DNA of 64,000 nt from Methanofollis formosanus (lineage in GTDB: Archaea; Halobacteriota; Methanomicrobia; Methanomicrobiales; Methanofollaceae): the NCBI RefSeq assembly GCF_019633745.1, contig NZ_CP037968.1, forward strand, positions 2,362,789 through 2,426,788, given 5' to 3'. Positions 9,483 through 18,879 of this stretch are shown here, piece by piece (positions within the stretch are counted from its first letter, which is position 1; every line of letters starts with the position of its first letter). The notes under the pieces are model-generated. The model ran no database searches. It was not told the origin of the DNA and saw only the letters and a list, made by a program, of their open reading frames with translations. The translations under genes were made by a program, and so were the position numbers.

Positions 9483-9827
9483 TCACTCAAATCTTTTTTC
9501 AAGCCGCACGGCGAGGATCGTGATCGTCGCGGCATAGACCGTCTGCATGATCGGCCCGCCCGAGAAGTCGCCGGTGAGGAGGATGAGCACCGCGTACAGC
9601 GGGGCGAGAAGAGAGACGAGGTCTTTTCTCTTCTTCTGGTAGGCGACGTAGGCGAGGATGACGGAAGCCGCCACGCACGCCCATTTGCCTATCGCCCAGT
9701 ACGGGTGGTAGACATTCATGATCGATTCGCCTGAGACGAGAAGCGCCACCGCCGAGACGAGTATCCCGCCAAACGCCACCGCCGGGACGGCTGCCCACAG
9801 CCTCCTGTTCATATCCTGCAGTTCCAT
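9483..9827 (-). CDS. Small four-helix membrane protein
   Basis: 114 aa from ATG 9827 (ATG 9812, MNRRLW, is an alternative). Four hydrophobic segments separated by short polar turns: about residues 10-32 (AAVPAVAFGGILVSAVALLV), 42-60 (WACVAASVILAYVAY), 68-85 (LVSLLAPLYAVLILL) and 92-108. The loop YQKKRKD is positively charged and likely cytoplasmic. Function unknown. Divergent from the phosphoesterase gene with 57 bp between starts. A longer ORF to 10169 is the antisense of the phosphoesterase. Confidence 0.65.
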   Translation of the reverse strand: MELQDMNRRLWAAVPAVAFGGILVSAVALLVSGESIMNVYHPYWAIGKWACVAASVILAYVAYQKKRKDLVSLLAPLYAVLILLTGDFSGGPIMQTVYAATITILAVRLEKRFE

Positions 9828-9884
9828 AGTTCTGAGAGAGAGATGGGGGTGCACATTTATTGGAGGTTGTGGTGAGATCATGGT

Positions 9885-10619
9885 GTGGCGACGCTCATCT
9901 TCTCCGACGTCCATGCCGACGCCCCGACCCTCCTGAGCGTGCTCGCTCTCCTGAAGAACCCGGCATTCCATGCATATTTCGGGGAGATCGACCGGGCGGT
10001 CAACCTCGGCGATCTCCTGGGCCGGGGGTACACCCCGGCGGAGACCCTCGAGGCCGTGGAACAGTTCGGGCAGGAAGTGCCGCTCGTCTCGCTCATCGGC
10101 AACCACGACCACGCCTTTCTCCACGGGATCCCGGTGAGCGGGAGCGACGCCGCGAGTATGGCCGCCCACCGCGCCCTTGAGGGTTCACCCCTCCTGGAGG
10201 TGATCCGCGACCTCCCTGAGGAGGCGGTGCTCGAAGCCATGCTCTTTGTGCACGGAGGCCCCCTCCGTCTCGGCGACGCCCTCACTGACAGATCTTTCTG
10301 GCAGCGCCTCGCTGCGCGGCCCGGCCCTTCCTTTGCCGGGTATCACTACACTCCGGAGATGGCCTTTGCCGAACTCGAACGCCGTGGGCTCTCCCATCTC
10401 TGTTGTGGACACCAGCACACGCCGCTCTGTTATCAGAAAAGAGGGGGAGCGATCGTACCCCGGCCGCTGACATTCGAGCCTGTCCCCGGCCTCCCACTCA
10501 GGGGCACCGCGGTCGACCTGGACGCCCCGTCCATCCTCAGGGTGGGGGCCTGCCGTGGGGTGCACCCGGAGTTTGCGGTCACCGATTTTGTCAGGTTCTG
10601 GTTTCTGCAGCGATGGTGA
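9885..10619 (+). CDS. Calcineurin-like metallophosphoesterase
   Basis: 244 aa; GTG start at 9885 chosen because GGTGA lies 9 nt upstream and the next codons give the catalytic motif FSDVHAD at once. All five metallophosphoesterase motifs are visible: DVH (about residue 8), NLGDLLGRG (40-48), GNHDHA (about 72-77), FVHGG (about 120) and CGHQHTP (about 173). Such enzymes hydrolyse phosphoesters using two metal ions; the YfcE/ApaH-like layout suggests a nucleotide or protein-phosphatase substrate, which cannot be named from sequence. Its 3' end overlaps the convergent coiled-coil gene by 29 bp. Confidence 0.88.
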   Translation: MATLIFSDVHADAPTLLSVLALLKNPAFHAYFGEIDRAVNLGDLLGRGYTPAETLEAVEQFGQEVPLVSLIGNHDHAFLHGIPVSGSDAASMAAHRALEGSPLLEVIRDLPEEAVLEAMLFVHGGPLRLGDALTDRSFWQRLAARPGPSFAGYHYTPEMAFAELERRGLSHLCCGHQHTPLCYQKRGGAIVPRPLTFEPVPGLPLRGTAVDLDAPSILRVGACRGVHPEFAVTDFVRFWFLQRW

Positions 10620-11898
10620 ACCCCTCTCCCTCCAGGGTCACCGGGACCCCTGCAATTGGTGCAAGGGCGTCTCTGAGTCGGCGAGCCCGTTCGGGGATGC
10701 GTTCCGTCTCTGCGGCCACCTGCTCTGTTGCCTCTGCTTGGGCCGCCCGGTCGGCCTCCGTCCCGGCCTTCAGATCTTCGATCTCCTGTTCAAGGTCCGC
10801 CGCCTCGCGGAGGGCCGTGTACGAACGCGCCCGTGCCAGGGCCTCTTCCTCCTCGCGTCGCATCGCGGCGAGGTGGGCGAAGGCGTCGGTGAAGGCGCCC
10901 TCGATCTTTCCTCCCTCAGAGAAGAGGGTCCGGTCCTCCTTGCTCTTCAGGGGCAGGTCGCCGCGTTCGATCTGGCCCCTGACAGTCCTGATAACCGGGG
11001 CGAGGGCGGCCTCGACCTCACCGGCCCCCGCGCTCACCGGCTGATCGAGGACGCGGATGCATGCCTGCAACATCTTTGCCTCCTCCTTTCCGCCGGCCCT
11101 GGCCGCGACCCGTTCGGCCTTCCTGATGATCCGGGCGGCCTGGGCCCCCAGGTTCTGCACCGCGCGTTCGGCCTCCTCTCTCCGGTCAAGACACGTTTTC
11201 GCCTCTTCCTCGGACCGGGCGGCCTCCCGGTAGGCATCCCCATTTTTGAGGTTTTGAAGAGCCGCGGTCTTCTCCTGCAGATCCTGTTCGGCCGCCGTGA
11301 TCTCGGTCTTCAGGTCTACCGCACGTTCGCCGGCCCTGACGATATCGATCTGTGCCGCCTGGAAGGTGCGGAGGGCATCGCGGGCGGCGTCGATCTGCTT
11401 CTGGGCCGCCTGCGCCTCCTTGACCACGGCCGTGAGGTCGTTGACGGCGTTGCCGATGGCGCTGGTGACCTGCCTGAACTCCTTCATCTCCTCAGGGAAG
11501 GCCCCGGCGAGGTACCGCCCCTGCCCGCGCTGCACCTTGAGGATCCCGGTGATCAGGTCGGCCGCGGCGGCGTAGAACCCGTCCGGGTCCTCAGGGAGGG
11601 GCCGGGCGATCTGCTGTTCCATCGCCGCGAGAAAAGAGGGGAGTGAACGGTCGGTGACGGTCTTCAGCCGCGACGGGATGTCCTCCCGCCCCTCCGCATC
11701 GCCCAGCACCGCGAGGACGCCCCTGAGGTCCTGGAGCGAGGCGACGACCGTTTCCCGGGTCTCCCCGGTCTGGGCCTTCAGTCGCTCCTCCAGTTCCCCC
11801 TCGCGCGCCTCCAGCCACCCGTCGACGTCTTCGACGGCAAGAGTAAGAGTTTCTTCCTCGTTCTTCCCGAAAAGACCCTTGAGAAACCTGAACATCAC
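10591..11898 (-). CDS. Long coiled-coil protein of unknown function
   Basis: 435 aa (or 434, from the ATG at 11895). It begins MMFRFLKGLFGKNEEE, a short amphipathic hydrophobic-basic helix, followed by almost uninterrupted heptad-rich helix: LKAQTGETRETVVASLQDL, then about 150-270 (QKQIDAARDALRTFQAAQID) and 330-410. A short C-terminal beta strand (PVTLEGEGFTIAAETRT) ends it. The general shape (amphipathic start plus coiled coil) recalls PspA/IM30-like or RmuC-like proteins, but no family motif is clear. No membrane span. Upstream lies the separately transcribed nadM-larB pair, 38 bp away. Confidence 0.72.
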   Translation of the reverse strand: MMFRFLKGLFGKNEEETLTLAVEDVDGWLEAREGELEERLKAQTGETRETVVASLQDLRGVLAVLGDAEGREDIPSRLKTVTDRSLPSFLAAMEQQIARPLPEDPDGFYAAAADLITGILKVQRGQGRYLAGAFPEEMKEFRQVTSAIGNAVNDLTAVVKEAQAAQKQIDAARDALRTFQAAQIDIVRAGERAVDLKTEITAAEQDLQEKTAALQNLKNGDAYREAARSEEEAKTCLDRREEAERAVQNLGAQAARIIRKAERVAARAGGKEEAKMLQACIRVLDQPVSAGAGEVEAALAPVIRTVRGQIERGDLPLKSKEDRTLFSEGGKIEGAFTDAFAHLAAMRREEEEALARARSYTALREAADLEQEIEDLKAGTEADRAAQAEATEQVAAETERIPERARRLRDALAPIAGVPVTLEGEGFTIAAETRT

Positions 11899-11936
11899 CG
11901 ATCTATCGGTGGCGGGGTATATAGGGTTTGAGGGGC

Positions 11937-12449
11937 TCAGACCACATCGGACGAGGCGATCTGCTTCATCCGATCGACCCCCTGGATCTGGTCGATCACC
12001 CCGGCGACCGCCCCGGGCACCAGTTCCCGCCAGTCCTCGCCGGTGACCATCCGGCGGCGGATCTCGGTTCCCGAGAGGGTCTTTCTCATCACCATCGGCA
12101 TCGTCCGCACCTTCATTCCCATCTCCGAGAAAAGGCGGATGACCAGCGGGTTGTTGGAGTAGACCACGTCGAAGTACGGGGTCATCGAGTAGACATGCGA
12201 GACCCAGAGGGCGTTTCTGCGCAGGTCCTCGATCGGGATGGCATAGAAGGGGATCCCGATCTCCTCCATGGCCGCCGAGATCATCATCACCCGCTCGCCC
12301 GCGGTGAACGGGTTCTCGAGCTCGTGGGAGAACTGGGCGCTCCCGACCCCGATCACGAGTTCGTCCACCTCATGGGAGATCTGCTCGATCACCGTGTGGT
12401 GGCCGAGGTGGTAGGGCTGGAACCGCCCGATGTAAAACCCGCGGGTCAT
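11937..12449 (-). CDS. nadM: Nicotinamide-nucleotide adenylyltransferase, archaeal NadM type
   Basis: 170 aa, the usual size of archaeal NMN adenylyltransferase, which joins NMN (or nicotinate mononucleotide) to AMP from ATP, forming NAD or NaAD. The nucleotidyltransferase motif is at the N terminus, GRFQPYHLGHH (residues 8-18, the (H/T)xGH signature), and the second motif is SGTEIRRRM near residue 130. The ATG at 12449 overlaps the larB stop by 4 nt (ATGA), so the two are translationally coupled with larB first. The long overlapping ORF extending to 13076 is an out-of-frame shadow of larB. Confidence 0.95.
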   Translation of the reverse strand: MTRGFYIGRFQPYHLGHHTVIEQISHEVDELVIGVGSAQFSHELENPFTAGERVMMISAAMEEIGIPFYAIPIEDLRRNALWVSHVYSMTPYFDVVYSNNPLVIRLFSEMGMKVRTMPMVMRKTLSGTEIRRRMVTGEDWRELVPGAVAGVIDQIQGVDRMKQIASSDVV

Positions 12450-13222
12450 GCACGCCTCGCCAGGGCCGCGATCTGTGCGGCATGCGCCCCGGCCACAAAC
12501 CCGGCATCGATATTCACGACCGTCAGCACCGAGCAGGACTGGAGCATGCTGGCAAGCGCCGCCTCGCCCCCGCCCATGTAGCCGTATCCGGTCGAGACCG
12601 GCACCCCGATCACCGGTTTGTCCACGAGCCCCGCGACGACCGCGGGGAGCGTCCCCTCCCGTCCGGCGGCCACCACATAGACGTGCGCCCCGGCCAGGTC
12701 CTGGAGGGCCGGGAAGAGACGGTGGACGCCCGCCGCCCCGACGTCGTAGGCCGTCTTCACCGTGCAGCCCATCTCCTCGGCGATGACCCGCGCTTCCTCG
12801 GCGACCCTGATGTCGGCCGTCCCTGCGGTGAGCACGGCGACGACCCCCTCGTGCTTCTCGGGTGCACCACCCTTTGAGAGGACAATGATCTTCGCCCGCT
12901 CCTCGTGGCGGGACAAGAGCCCTGCCTTCCCTGCGGCCGCTTCCACCGCCGCAGCCTGTGCCGGACTCACCCGCGTCGCCAGACAGCGCCCGGCCACTTC
13001 GGTGTGGCGGAGCATGATCGCGACGAGGTCGTCGGTCTCCTTCCCCTCGGCAAGGACGACCTCCGGGATCCCGCACCGCATCTCGCGGCCCAGATCGATC
13101 CGTGCGAGCTCGCCGATCTTCGCGATCCTGAGCCCTGATATTCTCTCTATCGTATCGTCGAGGGAGAGTTTCCCGGCGGCATAGGCGTCGAGCACCTCCC
13201 TCAGGTCTCGGTCAGACGACAT
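12446..13222 (-). CDS. larB: LarB, pyridinium-3,5-biscarboxylate mononucleotide synthase (nickel-pincer cofactor)
   Basis: 258 aa. LarB carboxylates and hydrolyses nicotinic acid adenine dinucleotide in the first step of nickel-pincer nucleotide synthesis (cofactor of the lactate racemase LarA family). Seen: an N-terminal helical part (SSDRDLREVLDAYAAGKLSL), then the PurE/AIR-carboxylase-like domain with VLTAGTADIRVAEEA, YDVGAAGVHRLF, VVAAGREGTLPAVVAGL, PVIGVPVSTGYG and GGGEAALASMLQSC. ATG 13222 is chosen over 13237 because GAGGGG lies just before it. nadM, which can make the LarB substrate, follows with ATGA overlap. larE is found separately at 40.4 kb; larC is not in this window. Confidence 0.93.
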   Translation of the reverse strand: MSSDRDLREVLDAYAAGKLSLDDTIERISGLRIAKIGELARIDLGREMRCGIPEVVLAEGKETDDLVAIMLRHTEVAGRCLATRVSPAQAAAVEAAAGKAGLLSRHEERAKIIVLSKGGAPEKHEGVVAVLTAGTADIRVAEEARVIAEEMGCTVKTAYDVGAAGVHRLFPALQDLAGAHVYVVAAGREGTLPAVVAGLVDKPVIGVPVSTGYGYMGGGEAALASMLQSCSVLTVVNIDAGFVAGAHAAQIAALARRA

Positions 13223-13311
13223 ATTCCCCTCGTACATTAGATGGGATCCCGCCCTATATCATGCTCCCTCTGTCGACAGACATAAACCGGTGCGCAGACC
13301 ACCTCTCGGCA

Positions 13312-13620
13312 ATGACCTATCTCCTCTATGTGGCCGGCTTCGGGATGGCCGCCACCTTCTTCCTCTGGCTTCGGGACGCCCGGATCTTCTGGCGCACCGC
13401 CCTCCCCGGGTACCGGGAGGCGGCGTACCGGGGCGTCCTGTACTCGGCCCTCTCGCTCTTCGGATTTCTGATGGCCTATACCTCCGAAGACCTCGAGTTC
13501 CTCGCCCTCGGTGCGGTCCTGCTCGCCCTCTATCTGCAGGGCCGACAGAAGCGGGAAAAGGTCTGGAAGGGCGGCGAGAGCGCCGTGGATCGGTTCCTCG
13601 GCAGCGCCGGACGCAGGTAA
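13312..13620 (+). CDS. Small conserved membrane protein
   Basis: 102 aa from ATG 13312; the longer ORF from 13261 would start on top of the TATA-like CTATAT at 13252-13258. Three hydrophobic segments: residues 3-19 (YLLYVAGFGMAATFFLW), 41-57 (GVLYSALSLFGFLMAY) and 61-76 (EDLEFLALGAVLLALYL). The tail is basic (RQKREKVWKGGES). No known family recognised. It ends 41 bp upstream of hisS on the same strand and could be the first gene of the hisS-top6B operon. Confidence 0.6.
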   Translation: MTYLLYVAGFGMAATFFLWLRDARIFWRTALPGYREAAYRGVLYSALSLFGFLMAYTSEDLEFLALGAVLLALYLQGRQKREKVWKGGESAVDRFLGSAGRR

Positions 13621-13661
13621 GATAAGGCCATGACCGAAATAGATAGAGAGGAGACGTAGTG

Positions 13662-14894
13662 ATGCTTCAGAAACCACGTGGAACCAGGGACTTTCTGCCC
13701 GGCGAGATGGCGCGCCGGCGGGCCGCGGAAGCGAAGATGCGCGAGGCCGTCGCCAGATGGGGGTACGGCGAGGTCTGCACCCCGACCTTCGAGGAGGTGG
13801 AACTCTTCACCATACGCTCGGGCGAGAATATCAAGAAAGAGATGTACACCTTCGAGGACAAGGGCGGCCGGCAGATGACCCTCCGCCCCGAGGTGACCGC
13901 CTCGGTGGCGCGGATGTACGTCAACGAGGGACGCTCCATCCCCAAGCCCCTCAGGTGGTTCTATGTGGCCGACTGTTTCCGGTACGAGCGGCCGCAGAAG
14001 GGACGGTACCGCCAGTTCTGGCAGTTCGGCGTGGAACTGATCGGGGCTGACTCGGCCGCGGCCGACGCCGAGGTGGTGATGGTTGCCGACGACCTTCTCA
14101 GGTCGGTGGGCCTTGAGTACGACCTCAAGGTCGGGTTCCTTGCCCCGATGAAGCATCTCCTCGCAGGGATCGAGCCCGGCCTCCAGCGGCAGGTGATGGG
14201 GCTCCTGGACAAGCGCGACTTCGAGGGGCTTGCAAACTGTCTCCAGACCTGCGGCCAGGACGAACTCGAAGACGCCCTCACCGGCCTGGTCTCCTGCCGG
14301 ACTCCCGATGAGGCCTTCGAGATCTGCGGTGATATCCCGGAGAAGGAGCGGATCCAGGAGATCTTCTCCATCCTCGACGGCTCGGAGACCGAGTACACCC
14401 TCAACTTCGGGATCGTCAGGGGCCTGGACTATTACACCGGGATGGTCTTCGAGGGCTTTGCCCCCAACCTCGGCGCCGAGAGCCAGGTCGTCGGCGGCGG
14501 CAACTACCGTCTGGCCAAACTTTTTGGCGGGGACGACGCCGCCAGCTGCGGGTTTGCCATCGGGTTCGACCGGGTGATGGTCGCCCTCGGCGAGACCCCG
14601 ATGCCTCGCCCGCCCCTGGTCGCCGTCCTCTCCCAGCCAGGGCTCCAGGCCGCGGCCTTCAGGACCGCCCGCGCCCTGCGGGCGGCTGGGGTCACCGCCG
14701 AACTGAACCTGCTCGACCGCGGGATCGGGGCGCAACTCTCCCATGCGGCGAAGACTGCCGACTTCGCCTGTATCATCGGCCAGCGCGAGGCCGAGGCCGG
14801 GACCGTCACCCTCAAGGACCTGCACACCGGCGAGCAGCGGGAGATGGGTCTCTCTGAGGTTGTTGCCGGGGTGAAGGGCGTTGGGGATCGCTGA
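13662..14894 (+). CDS. hisS: Histidyl-tRNA synthetase
   Basis: 410 aa class II synthetase. Motif 1 region is [20 protein letters not shown], motif 2 is [18 protein letters not shown] (about 107-124), the histidine-specific HisA motif is [11 protein letters not shown] (about 255-265), and motif 3 is [13 protein letters not shown]-terminal anticodon-binding alpha/beta domain begins at LVAVLSQPG. The start is ATG 13662 rather than the GTG one codon upstream; AGAGGAG lies upstream. The last 14 nt overlap top6B. Confidence 0.96.
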   Translation: MLQKPRGTRDFLPGEMARRRAAEAKMREAVARWGYGEVCTPTFEEVELFTIRSGENIKKEMYTFEDKGGRQMTLRPEVTASVARMYVNEGRSIPKPLRWFYVADCFRYERPQKGRYRQFWQFGVELIGADSAAADAEVVMVADDLLRSVGLEYDLKVGFLAPMKHLLAGIEPGLQRQVMGLLDKRDFEGLANCLQTCGQDELEDALTGLVSCRTPDEAFEICGDIPEKERIQEIFSILDGSETEYTLNFGIVRGLDYYTGMVFEGFAPNLGAESQVVGGGNYRLAKLFGGDDAASCGFAIGFDRVMVALGETPMPRPPLVAVLSQPGLQAAAFRTARALRAAGVTAELNLLDRGIGAQLSHAAKTADFACIIGQREAEAGTVTLKDLHTGEQREMGLSEVVAGVKGVGDR

Positions 14895-16683
14895 AGACCT
14901 GGCCAAACAGCAGCGCAGCATCTCGGTTGCCGAGTTCTTCGAGAAGAACAAGCATCTGCTTGGCTTCGACTCCCCGACCCGCGGGATCATCACCACCATC
15001 AAGGAGGCGGTGGACAATGCCCTGGACGCCTGCGAGGAGGCCGAGGTCCTCCCCGACATCTATGTGAGCATCAGGAAGGGCGGGCAGGGTGCGTACCGCG
15101 TGGCGGTCGAGGACAACGGGCCGGGGATCGTCCCGGAGAATGTCCCGAACGTCTTTGGCAAACTCCTGTACGGCTCGCGCTTCCACCAGATCCGGCAGAG
15201 CCGCGGTCAGCAGGGGATCGGGATCTCGGCCGCGGTGCTGTATGCGCAGCTCACCACCGGGACGCCGGCGGTCGTGACCTCACGGACCTCGGCGAAGGTC
15301 CCGGCGCACCGCTTTTCCCTGATGATCAGGACCGAGACGAACGAGCCCCAGGTGCTCGCCCACGAGGAGGTCGTCTGGGACCGGACCCATGGGACCAGGA
15401 TCGAACTCGAGTTCACCTCCAGCCTCGCGGCCAGAAAACGCCTCCTCGAATATCTCAAATATACCTCGGTCGTCAACCCGCACGCGCGGATCCGGGTGGA
15501 GATCGACGGCGAGGCCGAGACTTTCGAGCGGGTCTCGGCCGAAGCGATCCGGCCGCCGCAGTCGATCAAGCCCCACCCGCACGGCACCGAACTCGGTACC
15601 CTCAAGCGGATGGCGGCGGCCGATCCCGACCGGCCGCTGGTCGAGTTCCTGGTCGACTCCTTCTCAAAAGTCGGGCAGAAGACGGCGGTCGCCATCGCGG
15701 AGGCGGCCGGACTCGCGCCCGAGACCCGGATGGGCACCCTCGGCGCCGCGGAGCTGAAGGCCCTCCATACCGCGATGCAGGAGGTCCATGTCCCGCCGCC
15801 GCCGACGAGCGTCTGTCTCTCCCCCATCGGCGAGGAACTCATCGCACGCGGGCTTGAAAAGGAGTTCCAGCTCGACTTTGTCAAGGCCCGCACCAGACCG
15901 GCCGCGGTCTTCTCAGGCCACCCCTTCGTGGTCGAGGCGGCGATCGGATACGGGGGCCGCCTTGAGGCCGAGGGTTCGGCGCAGTTGATGCGGTTTGCAA
16001 ACCGCGTCCCGCTCATCTACCAGCAGGGGGCGTGCGCGATCACCGGGGCGGTGGCCGGGGTGAACTGGAAGAACTACAACCTCTCCCAGTCCGGCCTCCC
16101 GACCGGTCCGGTGCTCATCCTCGTGCACGTGGCCTCCACCAACGTCCCCTTCACCTCGGAGAGCAAGGACGCCGTCGCCTCGATCCCCGAGATCGAGCGG
16201 GAGGTCACCCTGGTCCTCCAGGAGCTGGGACGTGAACTGAAGGCCTGGATTGCCCGCCGCGAGAGGAACAAGCAGCGCCAGGACCGGGCGCGGGCGGTCT
16301 GTGCGGTGATGCCCGCGATCGCCGAGAAAGTCGCGGAGATCGTGGACAAACCGGTCCCCGACATCTCGGCCCTGGAAGGGCGGATCATGCGCAAGGTCGT
16401 CGCACGGAAACGGGCCCATGACGGCCGGGTCGTCATCGAGGTGAGAAACCACACCGACCAGGTGGTCGACCTCACAATCTACGACCTCTCCCCCGACGCC
16501 GGCGAGGACGCCGTCCCGGCGCCGTCGTTTGCGAGCGGGACCGACGGGGAGTACACCCGCGTCTGGAACTGCAGCCTGCCGGCCGGCGAGCGGTGGCAGG
16601 CGGCGTACGCGGGGACGGGCGGCGGGTTCGTCGACCTCAAGGGCGTGGACGACAGGAAAAAAGTGGTCCTTCCGTTTGTGTAG
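14881..16683 (+). CDS. top6B: DNA topoisomerase VI subunit B
   Basis: 600 aa ATPase subunit of the type IIB topoisomerase, which relaxes and decatenates DNA together with the Spo11-like A subunit. GHKL motifs: N box [13 protein letters not shown] (42-54), G1 VEDNGPGI (76-83), [15 protein letters not shown]-type lid (108-120); the switch lysine region and the transducer domain follow ([20 protein letters not shown]). A C-terminal Ig-like extension ([19 protein letters not shown]) is present, as in methanogen Top6B. Start is TTG 14881, with GGTGA 7 nt upstream inside hisS. top6A is not adjacent: an FkbM gene and a repeat intervene. Confidence 0.96.
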   Translation: MGIAEDLAKQQRSISVAEFFEKNKHLLGFDSPTRGIITTIKEAVDNALDACEEAEVLPDIYVSIRKGGQGAYRVAVEDNGPGIVPENVPNVFGKLLYGSRFHQIRQSRGQQGIGISAAVLYAQLTTGTPAVVTSRTSAKVPAHRFSLMIRTETNEPQVLAHEEVVWDRTHGTRIELEFTSSLAARKRLLEYLKYTSVVNPHARIRVEIDGEAETFERVSAEAIRPPQSIKPHPHGTELGTLKRMAAADPDRPLVEFLVDSFSKVGQKTAVAIAEAAGLAPETRMGTLGAAELKALHTAMQEVHVPPPPTSVCLSPIGEELIARGLEKEFQLDFVKARTRPAAVFSGHPFVVEAAIGYGGRLEAEGSAQLMRFANRVPLIYQQGACAITGAVAGVNWKNYNLSQSGLPTGPVLILVHVASTNVPFTSESKDAVASIPEIEREVTLVLQELGRELKAWIARRERNKQRQDRARAVCAVMPAIAEKVAEIVDKPVPDISALEGRIMRKVVARKRAHDGRVVIEVRNHTDQVVDLTIYDLSPDAGEDAVPAPSFASGTDGEYTRVWNCSLPAGERWQAAYAGTGGGFVDLKGVDDRKKVVLPFV

Positions 16684-16684
16684 G

Positions 16685-16708
16685 GGCCGTCTTTCTTTTT
16701 TTGACGGC
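16685..16708 (+). terminator. Terminator after top6B
   Basis: GCCGTC and GACGGC arms flank a T-rich loop that includes a T7 tract (16696-16702), directly behind the top6B stop. This is a plausible end of the hisS-top6B transcript. Confidence 0.5.
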
Positions 16709-16714
16709 GTCGGT

Positions 16715-16965
16715 TCAGAGATGAGTCGAGCGTGCGCCCCGGGATTCTGATCGACGTGCCTTCCCACATCCCCGGCGCAAGGGTTGGGGAAGGCGTGATG
16801 ATCCGACGTGCCGCCCTCATCGCAGACTCTTCACCGCCGCCTCGCGCCGGGGGGCCGACTCGAAGACCTTCGGTCTTCTCGAACTCGCTGTCACTCGTTC
16901 CCCCCGAACCCCCCACGGAAAGAGGATGGGCGGGGGCGGCAGATTGCTCGATTTTGGTTCGCTCC
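16715..16965. repeat. Dispersed intergenic repeat, copy R4 (reverse orientation)
   Basis: Reads as the reverse of R1-R3: GGTTCAGAGATGAGTCGAGC, then ACGTGCCTTCCCACATCCCC, GGGGAAGGCGTGATGATC, CATCGCAGACTCTTC, CGCGCCGGGGGGCC, the module-e palindrome around GAAGACCTTCGGTCTTC (16861-16877), CCCCCCACGG and GATGGGCGGGGGCGGC near 16940. It lies between top6B and the fkbM-top6A unit. Confidence 0.8.
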
Positions 16966-17005
16966 CCTGTTGGGAGGAGAGTGATCAAGGTTTTCCCCAG
17001 ACCCA

Positions 17006-17014
17006 TATTTTTAT
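17006..17014 (+). promoter_or_regulatory. TATA box of fkbM-top6A
   Basis: ATTTTTATA lies about 27-34 nt before the ATG at 17041, with no Shine-Dalgarno between them. This geometry puts transcription start at or within a few nt of the ATG, so the message is probably leaderless. Confidence 0.6.
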
Positions 17015-17040
17015 ACCTTCCACGCTCCCCCCACAAGACA

Positions 17041-17724
17041 ATGGACATCCCCTTCCTGATCAAGGACCTGATCCGGACCAGAGACCTCCAGACCTGGGTG
17101 AACCGGCGGTTCAAGGACGAGCACCGCGTCCCGGTGGACCACCGCGTATTCAGGACGGTCTCGACCCATGACGGCATGGTGTACATGCTCTCCCCAGAGG
17201 TCCGGACGGTCGGCGATGCGGCGGCGCGGTACCGTCTCGCTGAGATCAAGAAAGACGATATCGTCATCGACATCGGGGCCAATGTGGGGGGCTTCTGCAT
17301 CCCGGCCGCCCGGCGCTCGGCGCATGTCTATGCCGTCGAACCGATGACCGCCGATGAATTGCGCCGGAACATCGCTCTCAACGGTGCCGAAGTCACGGTG
17401 ATCGAGGCGGCCCTCGGCGACAGGAGCGAAAAGGAGATCGCCTGGGGGGATGAGGTCCGAAGGGTGCCGACGATGACGCTTGATCAGCTCAAGGAGGTCT
17501 GCGGCGGGTGCGACGTCCTGAAGTGCCACTGTGAAGGGGCGGAGTGGTCCATCAGGCCCGAAGAACTGGACGGGATCCGCCGGATCGAACTGGCCTATCA
17601 TCCACAGAAGCAGAGCGGCGTGGACCCTGAGGTGCTGCTTGGATCCATCAGGTCGCACTATGTCGTTGAGTGGGAGGTGGTCGACGGTCATGCCCTCCTC
17701 CATGCTCGATTGATGGAGAAATGA
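17041..17724 (+). CDS. FkbM-family SAM-dependent methyltransferase
   Basis: 227 aa. Methyltransferase motif I is [15 protein letters not shown] (74-88), the acidic loop [11 protein letters not shown] comes next, and the FkbM signature is near the C terminus as [12 protein letters not shown] (usually K-D-E/C-EG-E). FkbM proteins O-methylate sugars or polyketides; in archaeal glycan loci they usually methylate a glycan, which would suit the genes downstream. The ORF extends upstream to 16732 through repeat R4, which is not coding; ATG 17041 is right after the TATA box. Its stop region overlaps a possible upstream ATG of top6A (17721). Confidence 0.85.
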   Translation: MDIPFLIKDLIRTRDLQTWVNRRFKDEHRVPVDHRVFRTVSTHDGMVYMLSPEVRTVGDAAARYRLAEIKKDDIVIDIGANVGGFCIPAARRSAHVYAVEPMTADELRRNIALNGAEVTVIEAALGDRSEKEIAWGDEVRRVPTMTLDQLKEVCGGCDVLKCHCEGAEWSIRPEELDGIRRIELAYHPQKQSGVDPEVLLGSIRSHYVVEWEVVDGHALLHARLMEK

Positions 17725-17783
17725 ATGGATTAATCCGTACCGGGGCGCAAACACTGAGGGTAGAAGAGGCCGGTGACGTGGCG

Positions 17784-18875
17784 ATGAGAGGTCAGGTGGA
17801 GACAGAACAGAAGGCTGCAGAACGGCTCTATGCGATCGCGGAGCGGTGGTACGGGCAACTCAGCGAGGGGCAGATCCCCTCCATCGCCCTCCCGACCAGG
17901 ACCAAGCAGAATATCGAGTACGACGAGGGGAGCGGGGTCTGGAAGTACGGCGACCGCGAGAGTGTGCGGTCGGCCCAGACGGCGAAAGGGGCGGTCCACC
18001 TCCTGAAGATGGCATATGTGGTCGGTTTCCTGAAGCAGCAGCTCGCAGAGAACCGTTCCTCCACGTTGAGGGAGATGTACTACATCTCGGAGGGCTGGAA
18101 GCAGGCGAAGTTCGCGGCGCAGGATGAGTCCAACAGACTCGTCGAGGATCTGGAGATCCTCACCGACATCCAGCGCGAGGTCTACCACCTCCGCCCCGAG
18201 GAGGACGGCGCCTCGCTCTTCGGGCCGATCCGGGTGCGCGAGCAGACCCGACGGGGGATGCGCGAGATCCACTGCCAGGACGACGTCGGCGAGACCGGAT
18301 ACCAGATCCCCAACAACGTCGACGCCCTGGAGTTCGTGGACCATGACGCCAACTTCGTCATCGCCCTGGAGACCGGCGGTATGTATGCGAGGCTCATCGA
18401 GAACGGGTTTGACGAAGAGTACGGCGCCGCCCTCGTCCACCTGAAGGGCCAGCCCGCCCGTTCCACCCGCCGGCTCCTCAAACGCATCCACGAGGAGTTC
18501 AAGCTCCCGGTGATCGTCTTCACCGACGGCGACCCCTGGTCGTACCGGATCTATGCCTCGGTGGCGTACGGCTCGATCAAGGCGGCGCATATGTCAGAAC
18601 TGCTCGCCACCCCGCAGGCGCAGTTCGTTGGGGTGCAGCCCTCTGATATCCGGGACTATGACCTGCCTGCCGATCATCTCTCCGACCAGGACGTGGCGGC
18701 GCTGAAGGCGGAGCTGACCGATCCCAGGTTTGCGAGTGACTACTGGCGGGAGCAGATCGGGCTGCAGCTGGAGATGGGGTTGAAGGCGGAGCAGCAGGCG
18801 TTTGCAAGTCAGGGGTTGGATTTTGTGACGCGGGAGTATTTGCCGGCGCGGTTGAGTGAGATGGGGGTGCTGTAG
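17784..18875 (+). CDS. top6A: DNA topoisomerase VI subunit A (Spo11-like)
   Basis: 363 aa catalytic subunit that cleaves DNA through a tyrosine. The 5Y-CAP/winged-helix domain has [10 protein letters not shown] (Tyr 99-100, the active-site position). The Toprim domain has [14 protein letters not shown] (Glu196), [12 protein letters not shown] (Asp248 and Asp250) and [18 protein letters not shown] 17784 is chosen for the GGTGA 7 nt upstream and normal family length; ATG 17721 would add 21 unusual residues. It sits 59 bp behind fkbM and 4 bp before the deacetylase, so it is embedded in a glycan transcript instead of following top6B. Confidence 0.96.
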   Translation: MRGQVETEQKAAERLYAIAERWYGQLSEGQIPSIALPTRTKQNIEYDEGSGVWKYGDRESVRSAQTAKGAVHLLKMAYVVGFLKQQLAENRSSTLREMYYISEGWKQAKFAAQDESNRLVEDLEILTDIQREVYHLRPEEDGASLFGPIRVREQTRRGMREIHCQDDVGETGYQIPNNVDALEFVDHDANFVIALETGGMYARLIENGFDEEYGAALVHLKGQPARSTRRLLKRIHEEFKLPVIVFTDGDPWSYRIYASVAYGSIKAAHMSELLATPQAQFVGVQPSDIRDYDLPADHLSDQDVAALKAELTDPRFASDYWREQIGLQLEMGLKAEQQAFASQGLDFVTREYLPARLSEMGVL

Positions 18876-18879
18876 GGCC

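Noticed and set aside
11937-13076. 379-codon minus ORF that fuses a basic leader to NadM
   Set aside because: The leader is an out-of-frame reading of larB. The NadM start at 12449 with ATGA overlap fits family length.
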